Of a stretch of 64,000 bases of DNA, positions 53,800-64,000 are shown in pieces (positions within the stretch are counted from its first letter, which is position 1; the number at the start of each line of letters is the position of its first letter). The notes below the pieces were generated by a model. That model did no database searches. It saw only the letters and a list, made by a program, of their open reading frames with translations, and was not told the DNA's origin. The position numbers were made by a program, and so were the translations under genes. This DNA comes from Rhyzopertha dominica. Lineage: Eukaryota > Arthropoda > Insecta > Coleoptera > Bostrichidae. The DNA is taken from positions 53,648,023 through 53,712,022 of the forward strand of contig QCXZ01000003.1 in NCBI GenBank assembly GCA_025024175.1, written 5' to 3'.

Positions 53800-54940
53800 A
53801 AATGTTTAAACAATTAACTTCAATATGTTTGGTCATCTGTGTAAATTGACGGTTTTTTTATTTACTTATAGCTCAAGTTTCGGGATTTCTCAACTGGCGT
53901 TAGTTTATATTGGCCTGTAGCATTTTAGCATCTCGGGAATGTTAATACTTGTTTATGAATTTAATCCTGAAGCTGTATTTCTGCTAAAGAAATATACTTC
54001 TACTTGTGGAGAAGTTTCCAGAATTTGATTTACCGATAATTTTATTGATAATTATTTTAAACTATAAACACATTATTATATTAGTGTTTATAAAAACAAT
54101 AATATGTATCATTTTTAAGATTTCATTTATACATGTGCTTTTTTTTAGCTCATCTTCCAGGTCTGATGTCTGATCTGTTTGTTATTTTGCTTCTAATAAG
54201 AAATGCATCTCTTATAATTGAAATGAAGTTAAATACATCTCGATCTTGAAGATACAAAGAAAATCCGCTAAAGACTCTATCCTTGGAAGGGCTTTCATAC
54301 ATGTGTAATATTTTTATTATGCGTTTTTTCTTTTTTTTTAGAGTGGGTAACTTTTCATTTTTGCACTTGCCGCCCTCTAGCTAGGGGCCTGGATGACATA
54401 CATAATTCTGGACAATTCTGTCTAAAAGGGTCAACCAGTTCTGGTAGCGATGATAATTCATCTCCCGTGATTTTGAGAAATCTAATGCTATAGTGGGTGT
54501 TAAATGTTTGTAGCCAGCAATCATCACAGAGTTCCACCTTGGAATAACAAACCATTATAGAGCTCTTTTTCCGTTAACTTTTACTTAGTGTCTCTGGAGT
54601 TCGATTTTAGTAAGTTTTATCTATTCTTTTAAAAATTACAGTCCTTTTTTAACAAATAAATGATTGATTTTGTTATACCATACTTTTAGTCAAAAGTGTG
54701 ACGCCACCATTTTTCAAAGCCTATCGAATTACTATCGTTATATTTCTTAAGTATTAAACTACGCAGGAGCGCCGGCTTTTAGAAAACCCTGTGCGTGATC
54801 ATGCTAACATAATCGTGAAAACCGTATCTATGAATCCGTCCAATATAACTCAATAGGTACATATGCAATAGGGCATCAATATGTGTGATATAAATAGAAA
54901 GATACATAGGAGGGAAAAAGAGATAAGTACAAAAATGCTA
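53800..54940. other. Intergenic stretch, nothing recognised
   Basis: AT-rich, with short open frames only; 54355-54555 on the minus strand has no family motif. Confidence 0.5.
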
Positions 54941-54949
54941 GATTTGTTC

Positions 54950-56110
54950 TAGTACATTTGTTGGTACCAGCATTATAGTCATCAACAAACTTTTTTATGA
55001 ATAGAAACTGTGTTCAACGCCTATGATGAGTATATAAAATTCACTACAGAACGAGAGGTAGAATGTGGAGTACCCTTTTGGACACCAAAGTCATACGAAA
55101 AAATAATAAAATAATACTAGATTGGTACCGGAAACCAACTTCATCGGGGAGGTATATAAACTACTTGTCAGATCATTCGACACGAAGTAAAATAAACTTT
55201 GTAAACANATGAAACATAAAATTATTAAAATATCACATTCACAATTTATTGAGAAAAATTTAAAAAATTTAAAGTATTTATTAATACACAATTCATACCC
55301 GAAAACGATGATAAATAAAATCTTGTAATCTACTACTGATTTATCAACACNACANGTAACACAAACACAAACATGCTAACGGTGAANAACGGTGGTATGA
55401 TGTGGGGCAGAGAGTAAATCTTGATCGTATGGTTGACAATAACCTACAACAGTAGAACATAGAAAGTATGGATCCCTAAGAAATATTACTGGTTTGACAA
55501 CAAAATTAATCAGAATGTATAAAAATGAAAACATAAAAATTGCAATTAAGAATAATAAGAATGGCTCAACCCTATTCACAGCACTAAAATCAAAAATACC
55601 CACAAAATATCAAACAAATGTTATATATTGTTTGGAATGTGGGGATTGTGTATAAGTATACATAGGACAGACATCCCAATTTTGTTTGAACTTGTGTCAG
55701 GTAAATTTTGAGGTTCTTCGTCTTTGACAAAGATTACAGGTGTAATCGAAACGTCGGACTATTAACTTTTTGTCAGTGTTTTCAAGAGACAGCGATCTAT
55801 CCGACAAAATTTTATCTTATTCCAATGGAAGGCTAATAGTAATAGATTGTCCACCACAAAAGTGATATAACTAAACAAAAGGACAGATGCTCACTTACAG
55901 AACACATAATAGTCATCAACAATGGACATCATATTAACTGGAATAGTGTCAAAATTTTGGATAAAGAAAGTAATACAAACAAGAGATTAATACTTGAATG
56001 GTTTACATAAATCAAAATATCTATGAATAAATAAAAAATCAGATATACAAGAACTGAACATTTAGAAGTACTTGCTCTCAGAAGAAATTATAAAATAAGG
56101 TTGGTGGGTT
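54950..56110 (+). pseudogene. Penelope-like element relic on the plus strand
   Basis: Ordered plus-strand pieces. 55010-55140: FNAYDEYIKFTTEREVECGV, PFLDTKVIRKNNKIILDWY and KPTSSGRYINYLSDH, the RT region after the catalytic box. Then KHKIIKISHSQFIEKNLK and HNSYPK (thumb). 55505-55600: RMYKNENIKIAIKNN and LFTALKSKIP. 55615-55680: NVIYCLECGDCV followed, after a stop, by VYIGQTSQ, the endonuclease core. Then a 150-bp break (55695-55850) carrying a hammerhead-like motif. Then DITKQKDRCSLTEHIIVINN, and NWNSVKILDKESN. In-frame stops and N bases make it inactive. The protein resembles the PLE at 28.6-29.9 kb more than the one at 20.7-28.4 kb. Confidence 0.8.
55723..55752 (+). ncRNA. Degenerate hammerhead-like motif inside the PLE
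   Basis: TTGACAA replaces CTGACGA, followed by GATTACA / TGTAATC, a perfect 7-bp stem with GG loop, then GAAACGTC. The strong stem and GAAAC are retained while the 5' core has two substitutions, so it is probably inactive. It sits in a 150-bp segment interrupting the endonuclease. Confidence 0.45.
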
Positions 56111-56636
56111 TGAGTAATCCAGCAGCACTGTAGACGTTCTAACTTGATAAACTTGACCAAACAGTTCGTTTTTATATCTGTGATAAGTCAGTCTGAATTT
56201 ATGGTACAAATCGATTAAGCAGTTTTTAATTTGTTCGACATGTGTATTCTCGATCTTTTTTTATTAATGGTGTGACACACATGTCAACAACTCACAAGTT
56301 GTTTTTAATCTTTTATTATTGGTGTATTAAATTTAATATAAATGACTAACAGGGATTCAAAATCACGTAAGATAAAACAGTTACATATTTTAATCAAGCT
56401 GTGGAATGATGTCTATTTGGTCGTTAGTGCTGGAGCCCCTGAACACCCATGGAGTCGGCGCCCCTGAAACTATGTGCTCCAACATTTACAGACTCCTCAT
56501 CATAAGGCAGCTCTAATCGCTGTCAGGAGACATTTTTACAAATTAATTCGACCTCTTCCCTTGTTGGGGTTTGGTTCAGTTCGTACGTGTTTCTCCCATT
56601 AGGTTTGTACCATATTCCATACTCCTTATTCCTGTC

Positions 56637-56668
56637 CTGATGATGCCCCTTAAAAATGCGGGCGAAAC
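56637..56668 (+). ncRNA. Hammerhead-like motif downstream of the PLE
   Basis: CTGATGA, then TGCCC...GGGC with a loop of about nine bases, then GAAACGTC. It lies about 520 bp after the recognisable PLE protein, a plausible position for a PLE terminal region. Confidence 0.5.
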
Positions 56669-56669
56669 G

Positions 56670-59600
56670 TCGACCTTACTCCGAAATCAGATGCGGTCTA
56701 AACCCAAAAAGGCTAAGATTTCAATTTAATTAGACTGTTTGGAAAATTCGAAGTTTGTTTTCATAGAAATGATGATGATCTAAGACTATTTTTGATTTGA
56801 GATTAATGTTCTCTCAAATAAAGACTAGTTTTATTCGACTCATGTAATATGCAGTGTTCCCTTTGCTCGCTCCACTTGGGTATTACATATTTCCGTAACT
56901 GATCACGTCAATAACTATAAATCACATTCATAACACGTTTCTGCTTTCCTCTTAGTACATCACTAGTCTAAAATTAAATGCAGAAACTATTAAAAAGTGC
57001 TGAAGTGACGTTCCTGCAACGCAGAAACAAGCAGCGAACAGGCATATCTGGCAACCTTGCAGCCCGAACCATCTTCCCCCTGACGAACCAAAGAAAGCAT
57101 TGCCGCTGATGATAAGAAGCGTCTCCGATAAACATCCCCGTGGGGTGCAAACACGGAAACGTCCGCTGTTATTGCATTAACACGAGTAACTGATAAAAAC
57201 TGTCAATATTATATCAAACAAGAGGGCTTATTAGGAAAGTTTGTAATTAAATTTTGGCGTCGCGCAATACAAGTTGCGCGACATGTTTTTGTACCAGTGG
57301 CTCTTGATGTGCCCTCGAAATGAGGGGTGCCAAGAATAATACCGGAGGCGAGAGCAGGAAAAAAGGGAACGGTTTGTGTACTAGTCAGCTGNTTTGCTGG
57401 TTTACAGCAATGGTGAAAANACGGCGTCNATGTAAATAAACAGATTNTTTCTAAAAAAAATTATTGACTTCGATATTTACGCGCTCGCTTATTCAGCAGT
57501 ATTGTATTTTTGTATATTGATGAAGTCTATTCTAAAAAACAATACCCCAAAATTACTATAATATGCGTAGAGAATAGGATGACATTGAACACGAATGCAA
57601 AATTACGTTCAGAATGTATTTTTACAACAGTGAAGTAATATTCACTAAATTAACATTACTTAAACGTACCTGCTTGGAAAATTACTACAAGAGAATATTA
57701 TAAATTAATATAAATGTCATGGTGATTACAAAGATTTTTCTTAACAACTGCAACAAAACATTAGTTTTGCATCAACTTTGCTAAAATGGACAGCGTATTT
57801 TGAATTTTTTTGGATTTTAGAATTTTTTAGGAATCTCCTCATTGGGTTTGTCTCCACTGTATTTTGAATATGTTTATTTTCAACTTTAAACGTTTAAGAA
57901 GAAGCAATAGGTAATATCATAACAATAAGCACTTATAGGTGCCCATTTGTGTTTGTATACACTATACAATGTAGAATTAATTAGTTTTATAAACCTATAG
58001 GACAGGCAATAAAGAAATGATAATGTAATAAGTAGATACGACTATGATATCACTTCAGTATCATCTCATAAAGACAAAATAGTTGCAAAGTTACTAGTAG
58101 CCTTGATGTACGTATATATACAGATAAGTATACATAAATGCTTACAATTTAAACACAAACCTGTTTGTATGATAACATTAACAAAATACACTATTTTTCA
58201 TCGAGAAACTGAAAGAAAATAACGTACGTACATATACATAAATCAAATAAAAAATATTAATGTGATTTATAAATCTTGTTTATTTATAATTTCACCTTTT
58301 ATTGATGTAGTTCCTGAATCTGGATGCAGTTTACACATATTTTTTAATTATTTCCAAAGTAATGCTTGTGTCTTTGGAATACATACAATTCAAGTAGAAG
58401 TAGGTACAAGCAAAAACATACTAGAAAAGCTTTACTGAACATAGTGTAGTGATTTCACTTGTCATAAAGAAGAGTATTCTAAAGGTATACATAAACTGAC
58501 ACATAAACTTACTTCTTCCAGAGCCAGTCACAAAATACAAATGTTTACTTTATATTGAAAGTAAACAGGGTTAGTGTTTTCGTGTATTTAATCCACTTGT
58601 GTTACCAAAAAAGTGTTTACTTAAGTTGTTTAATNTATCAAATTAAGTATTATTTTTACAGACACATGAAAGAGTGAACTTTACTGATAAAATCTTCAAA
58701 CGTGCTGATACTAATGAATTTTACTATTTTATAATCAACCTACAAGAGCTAGTTTAAAACTATGAACAAGGCTTTAAATGATTATTATTAACGACTACAA
58801 GATCAAATTTATCAAGTTTTGATTCTCTTCTTTTCTTTGTCTGTTTTCACTCAGTATGTTTTGTAGTGATACATTATTTGCTTTATTTATTTGCACATTC
58901 TATATTCTAATACATACGCGCTGCACCAGGCGCATTTGACCTTTTGCAACGTACATCATGACCGATAAACTTTCGCTTGATACAACTAAATATTTCCTCA
59001 ACATTAATTGCTCAAGTTTAGGGTCTGTGTTAACTGTGCCCTGGGGTATACTTAACTACGCTGCTGTAGTAAACTTTGTTACGGCCTTAACTCATATAAT
59101 TTACTTTAACTGAGTTGCACTTGACTTGTACACCGTCAGGTGCTTTCCGTAATTTAGTATCGTGTAGAATGTAGATGATACGGAAATGGAACTATATATA
59201 GTGTGTATGGAATTGATGGTTACAGAAGAATCGAGAAGGCTGGAGACAATAATACAGACGATATTGTCGCCTTAGCCTACTAAATGCGCTGAATTGTAGT
59301 ACAAATATTGAATTATTTATCTCCAGAATTTAGTAAATGTTTATGCATTTCCAATTATACATCTTATGTTTTTATTTTTACTACTAGTCTGCTTATTATG
59401 TTATTGCCATAGTGAATGGAACTTGTCAACAGGTGCTTAATTATTTTTGATAATACTTGTTNCATCATGTAGGGTTTTTGTGACCATAAATTATAATTTA
59501 AATGACGCTAATCACCCAAGTATATTTTGTCATCTGATACATAGTTTTATAATTATTAGGAGAACGTCTGCATTGAGTACCTATATGATAAATTACATAA

Positions 59601-59880
59601 GTTAATAGCTTTTGTCCTTTACAAGTTGTTGAATATGGGGCAAAATTTTTACACTTTATGTAATTAGCCGTAGAAGATGAAAATTAATAAGCGTGCATTT
59701 TACGTGCTAAAAGGTTGATTTACAAATTAGTAGAATACTTAGCCACGATTTTGTCGATTACTTGTTGTGCAGAACATTTTAAATCCAGGCGCCCAGAATG
59801 ATTTTTAATAGGGTTGCTATGAAAGAAAAAATAGAAACTTCAAACTTCCTTTCAAAATACAAATGTTAATGTATTTCTTT
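56670..59880. other. Intergenic stretch with one strong hairpin
   Basis: 57241-57400 is G+C-richer and includes a perfect hairpin; 57000-57190 contains a loosely hammerhead-like CTGATGA...GGAAACGTC sequence with a long, unpaired middle. 57440-59880 is AT-rich with no motifs. The 5' LTR of the BEL/Pao element must lie in the last few hundred bases, but its start cannot be fixed without the 3' LTR. Confidence 0.5.
57259..57282. repeat. Perfect 9-bp hairpin
   Basis: GTCGCGCAA, 6-base spacer, TTGCGCGAC. Perfect inverted repeat of high G+C content in AT-rich surroundings; no T-run follows. Confidence 0.7.
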
Positions 59881-59932
59881 AATAAAGCAGTACCAGATAT
59901 TCAAGGTGTAATCCCTTAAAATTCCCCCACAT

Positions 59933-59950
59933 TGGTCCTTCGAGCCGGAT
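59933..59950 (+). promoter_or_regulatory. BEL/Pao primer-binding site, tRNA-Tyr type
   Basis: TGGTCCTTCGAGCCGGAT is the complement of ATCCGGCTCGAAGGACCA, the 3' end (with CCA) I remember for insect tRNA-Tyr, an 18-base match. It places the end of the 5' LTR just before 59933 (CCCACA). An AATAAA at 59879 would be that LTR's poly-A signal. Confidence 0.8.
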
Positions 59951-60354
59951 GCTGCTGTGAGAAAGAAGTTTGAAGTCATTTGGATTTGCGATTGTAGTCA
60001 TTTGGAATTTGCGATTGTGTGTCTGCTGCGCTGTCACGAGCTGTTGGCCGCGGCCAAGAAGTAAGATATTTACTACTTACACCAGCAGGAAACATCATTT
60101 CTGCGATACCAGCTAAGTACTCCAAAACTCCATTTTGCCAACTATTTTGCGAAGAGTAGTGACACATCATTGCGAATAACTACGCTGACGGGACTATTGG
60201 ACTATTTGGATTTTGTTGCCGGTAGAAGTTGAAAAGGGAAGAAAAGTAACTGAGGGTAGGTCAGTTGCGGTATCCTTTTATTGCATTTTTTCTGTTTTGC
60301 GATTGCGTGCATTCGATTTGCGGTTAACTTGTGTTTACGATATTACTTTGTAGT

Positions 60355-62637
60355 ATGTCTGAGGCTGATACTGACTTTCAAAGGGCAATAAGAAAACGTG
60401 GTGTTATTAAGGCCAGCTTGACAAGGTTTCAAAAGTTCGTGAGTAACTTAAAAAATAATATTGCGGGAAGGGAAGAATGTGTCCCTAATGACATTGAACG
60501 TCATCAATTGCAATGCCGTTTAGACGCGGTAAAAGATTTGCTAAATGAATTCGAGCAATTACAATTTGTAATCGCGGAAGTTGAAAATGATGTTGAAAAA
60601 GATAATCAAGAGAGAGAGGATTTTGAAAATATATTTTATACCGAAATTGGTAATGCCAGCGCATTACTTGATGCGGGTTTTCAAAATTCAAAAGAGAGTT
60701 TAGGAAGCACGAAATCATCATGTCATCATGTAAATAATAGCGTTAGCGCAAATAATTTTGCCGCTGCTAATGGAAGTATCAAGCTTCCTGTGATAAATCT
60801 TCCTAAATTTAGTGGTGAAATGTCTCAATGGTTGGAATTTAAAGACATGTTTGGTTCTTTAATAGATGGTAACAGAACTATCAGTGATATTGAGAAATTT
60901 CACTACCTGCGAGCATCATTGCATGGAGCCGCATCTGACATCATTCACTCTTTGAATCTTTCAGCAAAAAACTATAATATTGCGTGGAGTGCCATTTGCG
61001 AAAGNTACGATAATAAGAAATTTTTAATATATGACCATGTTAAATCATTATTTGCGATAAAACCATTGTATAAAGAGTCCAGTGAAGGACTTCGAAATCT
61101 TATCAATGGGGCTGTTAAAAATTTGCGAGCCTTAGAGTCTCTTGGCCAATCCACCAAGGATTGGGATTGCTTACTAATTTACTTCATGCGAGAGCGTTTA
61201 GATCCCACCACTGCACGAGAGTGGGAGGAATGTAAAACAAAGGATATTTTACCTACTTTTGATGAATTTAAAGAATTTTTGCGTGGCAAGGCTAATGTTT
61301 TAAAGGCTTTTGAAAGTAACGAGTCAAAATTAAAATCTAATGCAATGAAAAATGCGAAACATAGTTTTTTAGTTTCAGACCTAAAATGCTATATCTGTGG
61401 TGAAGGTCATACAATTTTTAATTGCAAAGGGTTTTTGGATTTGACTCAAAGAGAAAGACTAAAGAAGGTAAAAGATTTAAATTTATGCATTGCTTGTTTT
61501 AGACCCAGAAATAGTAAGCATCATTGCTTTAAGTTTTGCAAGCATTGTAAAGGAAGGCACAACACCCTTTTGCATTTTAAGACTGAGCCATCAGCTTCTG
61601 AGTGTAAAATTCAGTCGATGGAGTCTTCTACTGTTTCGACATGTAATTTTAGTACACAGGGTGGCGAAGTCTTGCTTTCCACTGCTGTTGTGGAGGTGGC
61701 TGTCAATACTAATAAGTTTATTGCATGTAGGGTTTTATTAGACTCCGGGAGTCAGTCTAACTTCATTACACGTAGTCTCGTGGAGAAATTGAATGCTCCT
61801 ATGCATTCATCAAATATATCTATTGTTGGGATTGGTCAATCTCAAACAAACTTGAATTTTTCTTGCGATATAATTCTTAGGTCGAAATGTAGCTCATTTT
61901 CTAGCAAAATATCTTGTTTTGTCATTGATAAAATTAATGAGGACTTGCCTAGCAAACGATTTGATGTTTCATCTCTTCATATCCCTAAGCATATTAAGTT
62001 GGCAGATCCAAACTGTTATAAACCATCTGAGATTGATATTCTTATAGGTGCAAGTTTATTTTGGAATCTACTCTGCATAGGGCAAATTCGAATAGGTAAG
62101 GGATTACCATTAATACAAAAGACGAAGTTGGGTTGGATAGTTTCCGGTTGCATAGGAAATGAGCAGAATAAACAGTTATCAGTTAACTGTAGCTTTAACA
62201 AAGATTCTGATCTTAATAATGAATTAGTAAAGTTTTGGGAACTTGAAGAGTTGCCCAAGCAGCGAGTGCGCTCAATTGAAGAGCAACATTGCGATGCTCA
62301 TTTTGTTGATAATGTTAATAGAGATCAAAATGGTCGATTTATCGTCTCCTTGCCACTAAAATCGTCTCCCAACCTTCTTGGTGAGTCGAAGTCAAGAGCT
62401 TNAAAAAGGTTCAACTCTTTAGAGAGTAAGTTAAATGCGAATATAATAATGAATCGCAGGTATCATGAATTTATGGACGAGTATTTACAACTAGGGCATA
62501 TGTCACTGTTAGAAAATGTCAATGAATGTGAATCTCATTATTATCTTCCGCACCATGGTGTGCAAAAAGAAGATAGCTTGACGACGAAATTGCGAGTTGT
62601 TTTCGATGGTTCAGCGCTTTCATATATCTTTGAATGA
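60355..62637 (+). CDS. BEL/Pao Gag-protease with RT start
   Basis: I start at the ATG at 60355 (MSEADTDFQRAIRKRG). Residues 1-110 form a charged coiled-coil-like region typical of BEL/Pao Gag. About 143-310 is the DUF1759 domain: LPKFSGEMSQWLEFKDMF, then FHYLRASLHGAASDII and CLLIYFMRERLDP. Three zinc-binding motifs follow: CYICGEGHTIFNC (about 345), CIACFRPRNSKHHC (about 378) and CKHCKGRHN (about 396). The aspartic protease (DUF1758) has VLLDSGSQSNFITRS at about 462 and ILIGASLFWNL later. The RT starts with YLPHHGVQKED and LRVVFDGSA (about 747). Just after this, between about 62610 and 62625, one base is gained or lost and the frame stops at 62635. One N creates an ambiguous codon at 62402. 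Confidence 0.9.
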   Translation: MSEADTDFQRAIRKRGVIKASLTRFQKFVSNLKNNIAGREECVPNDIERHQLQCRLDAVKDLLNEFEQLQFVIAEVENDVEKDNQEREDFENIFYTEIGNASALLDAGFQNSKESLGSTKSSCHHVNNSVSANNFAAANGSIKLPVINLPKFSGEMSQWLEFKDMFGSLIDGNRTISDIEKFHYLRASLHGAASDIIHSLNLSAKNYNIAWSAICEXYDNKKFLIYDHVKSLFAIKPLYKESSEGLRNLINGAVKNLRALESLGQSTKDWDCLLIYFMRERLDPTTAREWEECKTKDILPTFDEFKEFLRGKANVLKAFESNESKLKSNAMKNAKHSFLVSDLKCYICGEGHTIFNCKGFLDLTQRERLKKVKDLNLCIACFRPRNSKHHCFKFCKHCKGRHNTLLHFKTEPSASECKIQSMESSTVSTCNFSTQGGEVLLSTAVVEVAVNTNKFIACRVLLDSGSQSNFITRSLVEKLNAPMHSSNISIVGIGQSQTNLNFSCDIILRSKCSSFSSKISCFVIDKINEDLPSKRFDVSSLHIPKHIKLADPNCYKPSEIDILIGASLFWNLLCIGQIRIGKGLPLIQKTKLGWIVSGCIGNEQNKQLSVNCSFNKDSDLNNELVKFWELEELPKQRVRSIEEQHCDAHFVDNVNRDQNGRFIVSLPLKSSPNLLGESKSRAXKRFNSLESKLNANIIMNRRYHEFMDEYLQLGHMSLLENVNECESHYYLPHHGVQKEDSLTTKLRVVFDGSALSYIFE

Positions 62638-63526
62638 CCTACAAATGATAGGACCGACAATTCAAAGTGACTTGTTATCTATACTTTTGCGATTTAGGAC
62701 ACATAATGTTGTTGTAACATCAGATATAGCAAAAATGTATCGTCAGGTGCTGGTCACTGAATCAGATCGAATCCTTCAATTAATATTATGGCGTCCAAAT
62801 CCTGACTCCGAGATTTTGACTTACTGCTTAAATACCGTAACGTACGGGACTACGTCTGCTAGTTTTCTTGCTATAAGGTGTTTAATGGAATTAGCGAATC
62901 TGTTTGAGAATACTTATCCTAATGCTTCTCAGATAATTGCTACAGATTTCTACGTGGATGACATGTTGACAGGTTTTAACACTATCCAAGAGGCAATCGA
63001 CACTTGCAGGAAGGTTAATGAAGTATTAAAGAGTGGCTGTTTCGAATTGAGAAAATGGTGTTCTAATGAATCTTGCGTTCTTCAGGGGATATTAGATTCT
63101 TCGGAGCAGTGTGAATATCTTCAGTTAGGTTCTCAAGAGAATACAAAAACTCTAGGATTGCTGTGGTCCTATATTGCTGACAAATTAAAATTTAGGATTA
63201 GCGTATGTAGTTTTCAAGGCACATTCACAAAGCGAAGGCTCCTTTCAGAAATGTCGCAGTTATTTGACCCCTTAGGTTTGGTAAGTCCTACCATAATGAT
63301 TGCGACAATTATGATGCAGAGCTTGTGGGCTTTGAATCTTGGATGGGACGAAACACTTTCTTGTGAAACTGTAGATGAATGGATTGAATTTAGACGTGAC
63401 TTAGAGAATCTAAACAAACTTAACATATCTCGCCAAGCGTTGTTCAAAGATTCTTATAGGATTGAGTTGCATGGATTCTCAGATGCATTGTTCATCGAAT
63501 CAGTTGCAAACCTTTGTTGCGAATAG
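62597..63526 (+). pseudogene. BEL/Pao RT continuation, RNase H mostly deleted
   Basis: Continues the RT one frame over: ISLNDLQMIGPTIQSDLLSI, DIAKMYRQVLV (motif A), YCLNTVTYGTTSASFLAIR (motif B), ATDFYVDDMLTGF (motif C, YVDD intact) and the BEL-specific tail SQLFDPLGLVSPTIMIAT. The RNase H begins with HGFSDALF. About 63498 the frame switches directly to QLQTFVANRVAEIQ, a segment normally well downstream of the RNase H, so most of that domain has been deleted. The RT catalytic residues are complete, but the enzyme could not finish a cycle. Confidence 0.88.
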
Positions 63527-64000
63527 GGTGGCGGAAATACAGAGACTCACCAAGCCTGATTGGTGGAGGCATGTTCGGTCAGAGGAAAACCCTGCTGATC
63601 TGATTTCTCGTGGTTGCAAGCCTAGTATTCTTTTAGACAGTAAAATTTGGTGGTACGGTCCATCTTTTTTGCGAGATGAAAATGATTCATATGCTTTACA
63701 GAACAATTGCGATTGGTTTTCTGTAGAAGTACCAGAGATGAAGGTGCATTGTAACTCATCTTGTCAAAGGATTGCAAGTGATTCATTTCCATTCGAAAGG
63801 TTTTCATCTTTTAATCGTTTAATACGCGTTGTTGCGTACATTTTGCGTTTTAAACATAATAGTCGTTGCTCGGCTAATGACAGAATTGTTGGTTATCTTA
63901 CTGCAAATGATTTATATGCNTCAAGGTTATGCTTGATCAAAATGTTGCAAAATAAACATTTTGCAAATGAACTAAGAGAAATTAGGGAAAAAGGATCCTT
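63498..64000 (+). pseudogene. BEL/Pao segment between RNase H and integrase, partial
   Basis: Plus-strand frame one base off from the RT frame: TFVANRVAEIQRL, WRHVRSEENPADLISRG, KIWWYGPSFL, then FNRLIRVVAYILRFKH and YLTANDLYASRLCLIKMLQ. This is the standard BEL/Pao order, leading to the zinc-binding start of the integrase. It is open to the end of the window, with one N at 63920. Confidence 0.88.

Larger units (their letters stand above)
59933..64000 (+). mobile_element. BEL/Pao LTR retrotransposon, 5' part, runs off the window
   Basis: Order on the plus strand: primer-binding site, 400 bp leader, gag-protease-RT frame (60355-62637), RT continuation (62597-63526), then a post-RNase-H segment to the window end. 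A one-base frame break lies in the RT, and most of the RNase H is deleted near 63498. The deletion shows this is a defective copy. The integrase, 3' LTR and target duplication are outside the window. Confidence 0.9.

Noticed and set aside
57101..57165. CTGATGA...GGAAACGTC as another hammerhead
   Set aside because: The distance between core pieces is long and I could not see a stem II pairing next to both of them.

Overview
This window is AT-rich, non-bacterial DNA that reads as intergenic sequence from an arthropod, most likely an insect, though I cannot name the species. Two retroelement primer-binding sites match the 3' ends of insect-type tRNA-Lys and tRNA-Tyr. The recognisable coding sequence is almost all from animal transposable elements: Ty3/gypsy, BEL/Pao, Penelope-like, mariner, pogo/jerky-like and THAP-like. 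Scattered single N bases indicate a draft assembly. I found no rRNA, tRNA, CRISPR array or operon-like organisation.

Layout from left to right. 1-9 kb: quiet DNA with one decayed mariner (about 1.79-3.06 kb), and on the minus strand one spliced-looking host exon candidate (7.46-7.72 kb). 9.2-15.8 kb: a THAP-like fragment, then a 5.9 kb element with long inverted ends that holds relics of a transposon-encoded protein. 16.6-18.8 kb: a decayed DUF7869-like transposon protein and an LTR-like fragment split by a 916 bp TTAA-flanked element. 20.7-28.4 kb: the best preserved structure, a Penelope-like element (PLE) with an inverted second end, into which a nearly intact 5.5 kb gypsy element has inserted. 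28.4-29.9 kb: a second, older PLE. 33-38 kb: a decayed non-LTR reverse transcriptase broken by one of two inverted 1.25 kb elements that together make a 3.9 kb palindrome. 38-44.4 kb: remnants of an IS630/Tc1-like transposase, a THAP fragment, a 303 bp MITE, an internally deleted mariner and another LTR-like fragment. 48.7-56.7 kb: an unidentified ORF, a BEL/Pao 3' end, a PLE reverse transcriptase fragment, a methyltransferase-like exon candidate, a pogo/jerky-like remnant and another PLE. 59.9-64 kb: the 5' part of a BEL/Pao element that runs off the window.

The elements are layered: gypsy in PLE, a TTAA element in an LTR fragment, and a long inverted-repeat element in a non-LTR RT. In two cases the broken reading frame lets the empty insertion site be inferred. 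A second theme is a set of short hammerhead-ribozyme-like motifs (CTGAnGA, stem, GAAA) at six or more places, several of them at PLE ends, as expected for elements known to carry such ribozymes. I see no convincing new biological system. The most unusual objects are the PLE/gypsy nest, the 3.9 kb palindrome and the spread of hammerhead-like motifs.
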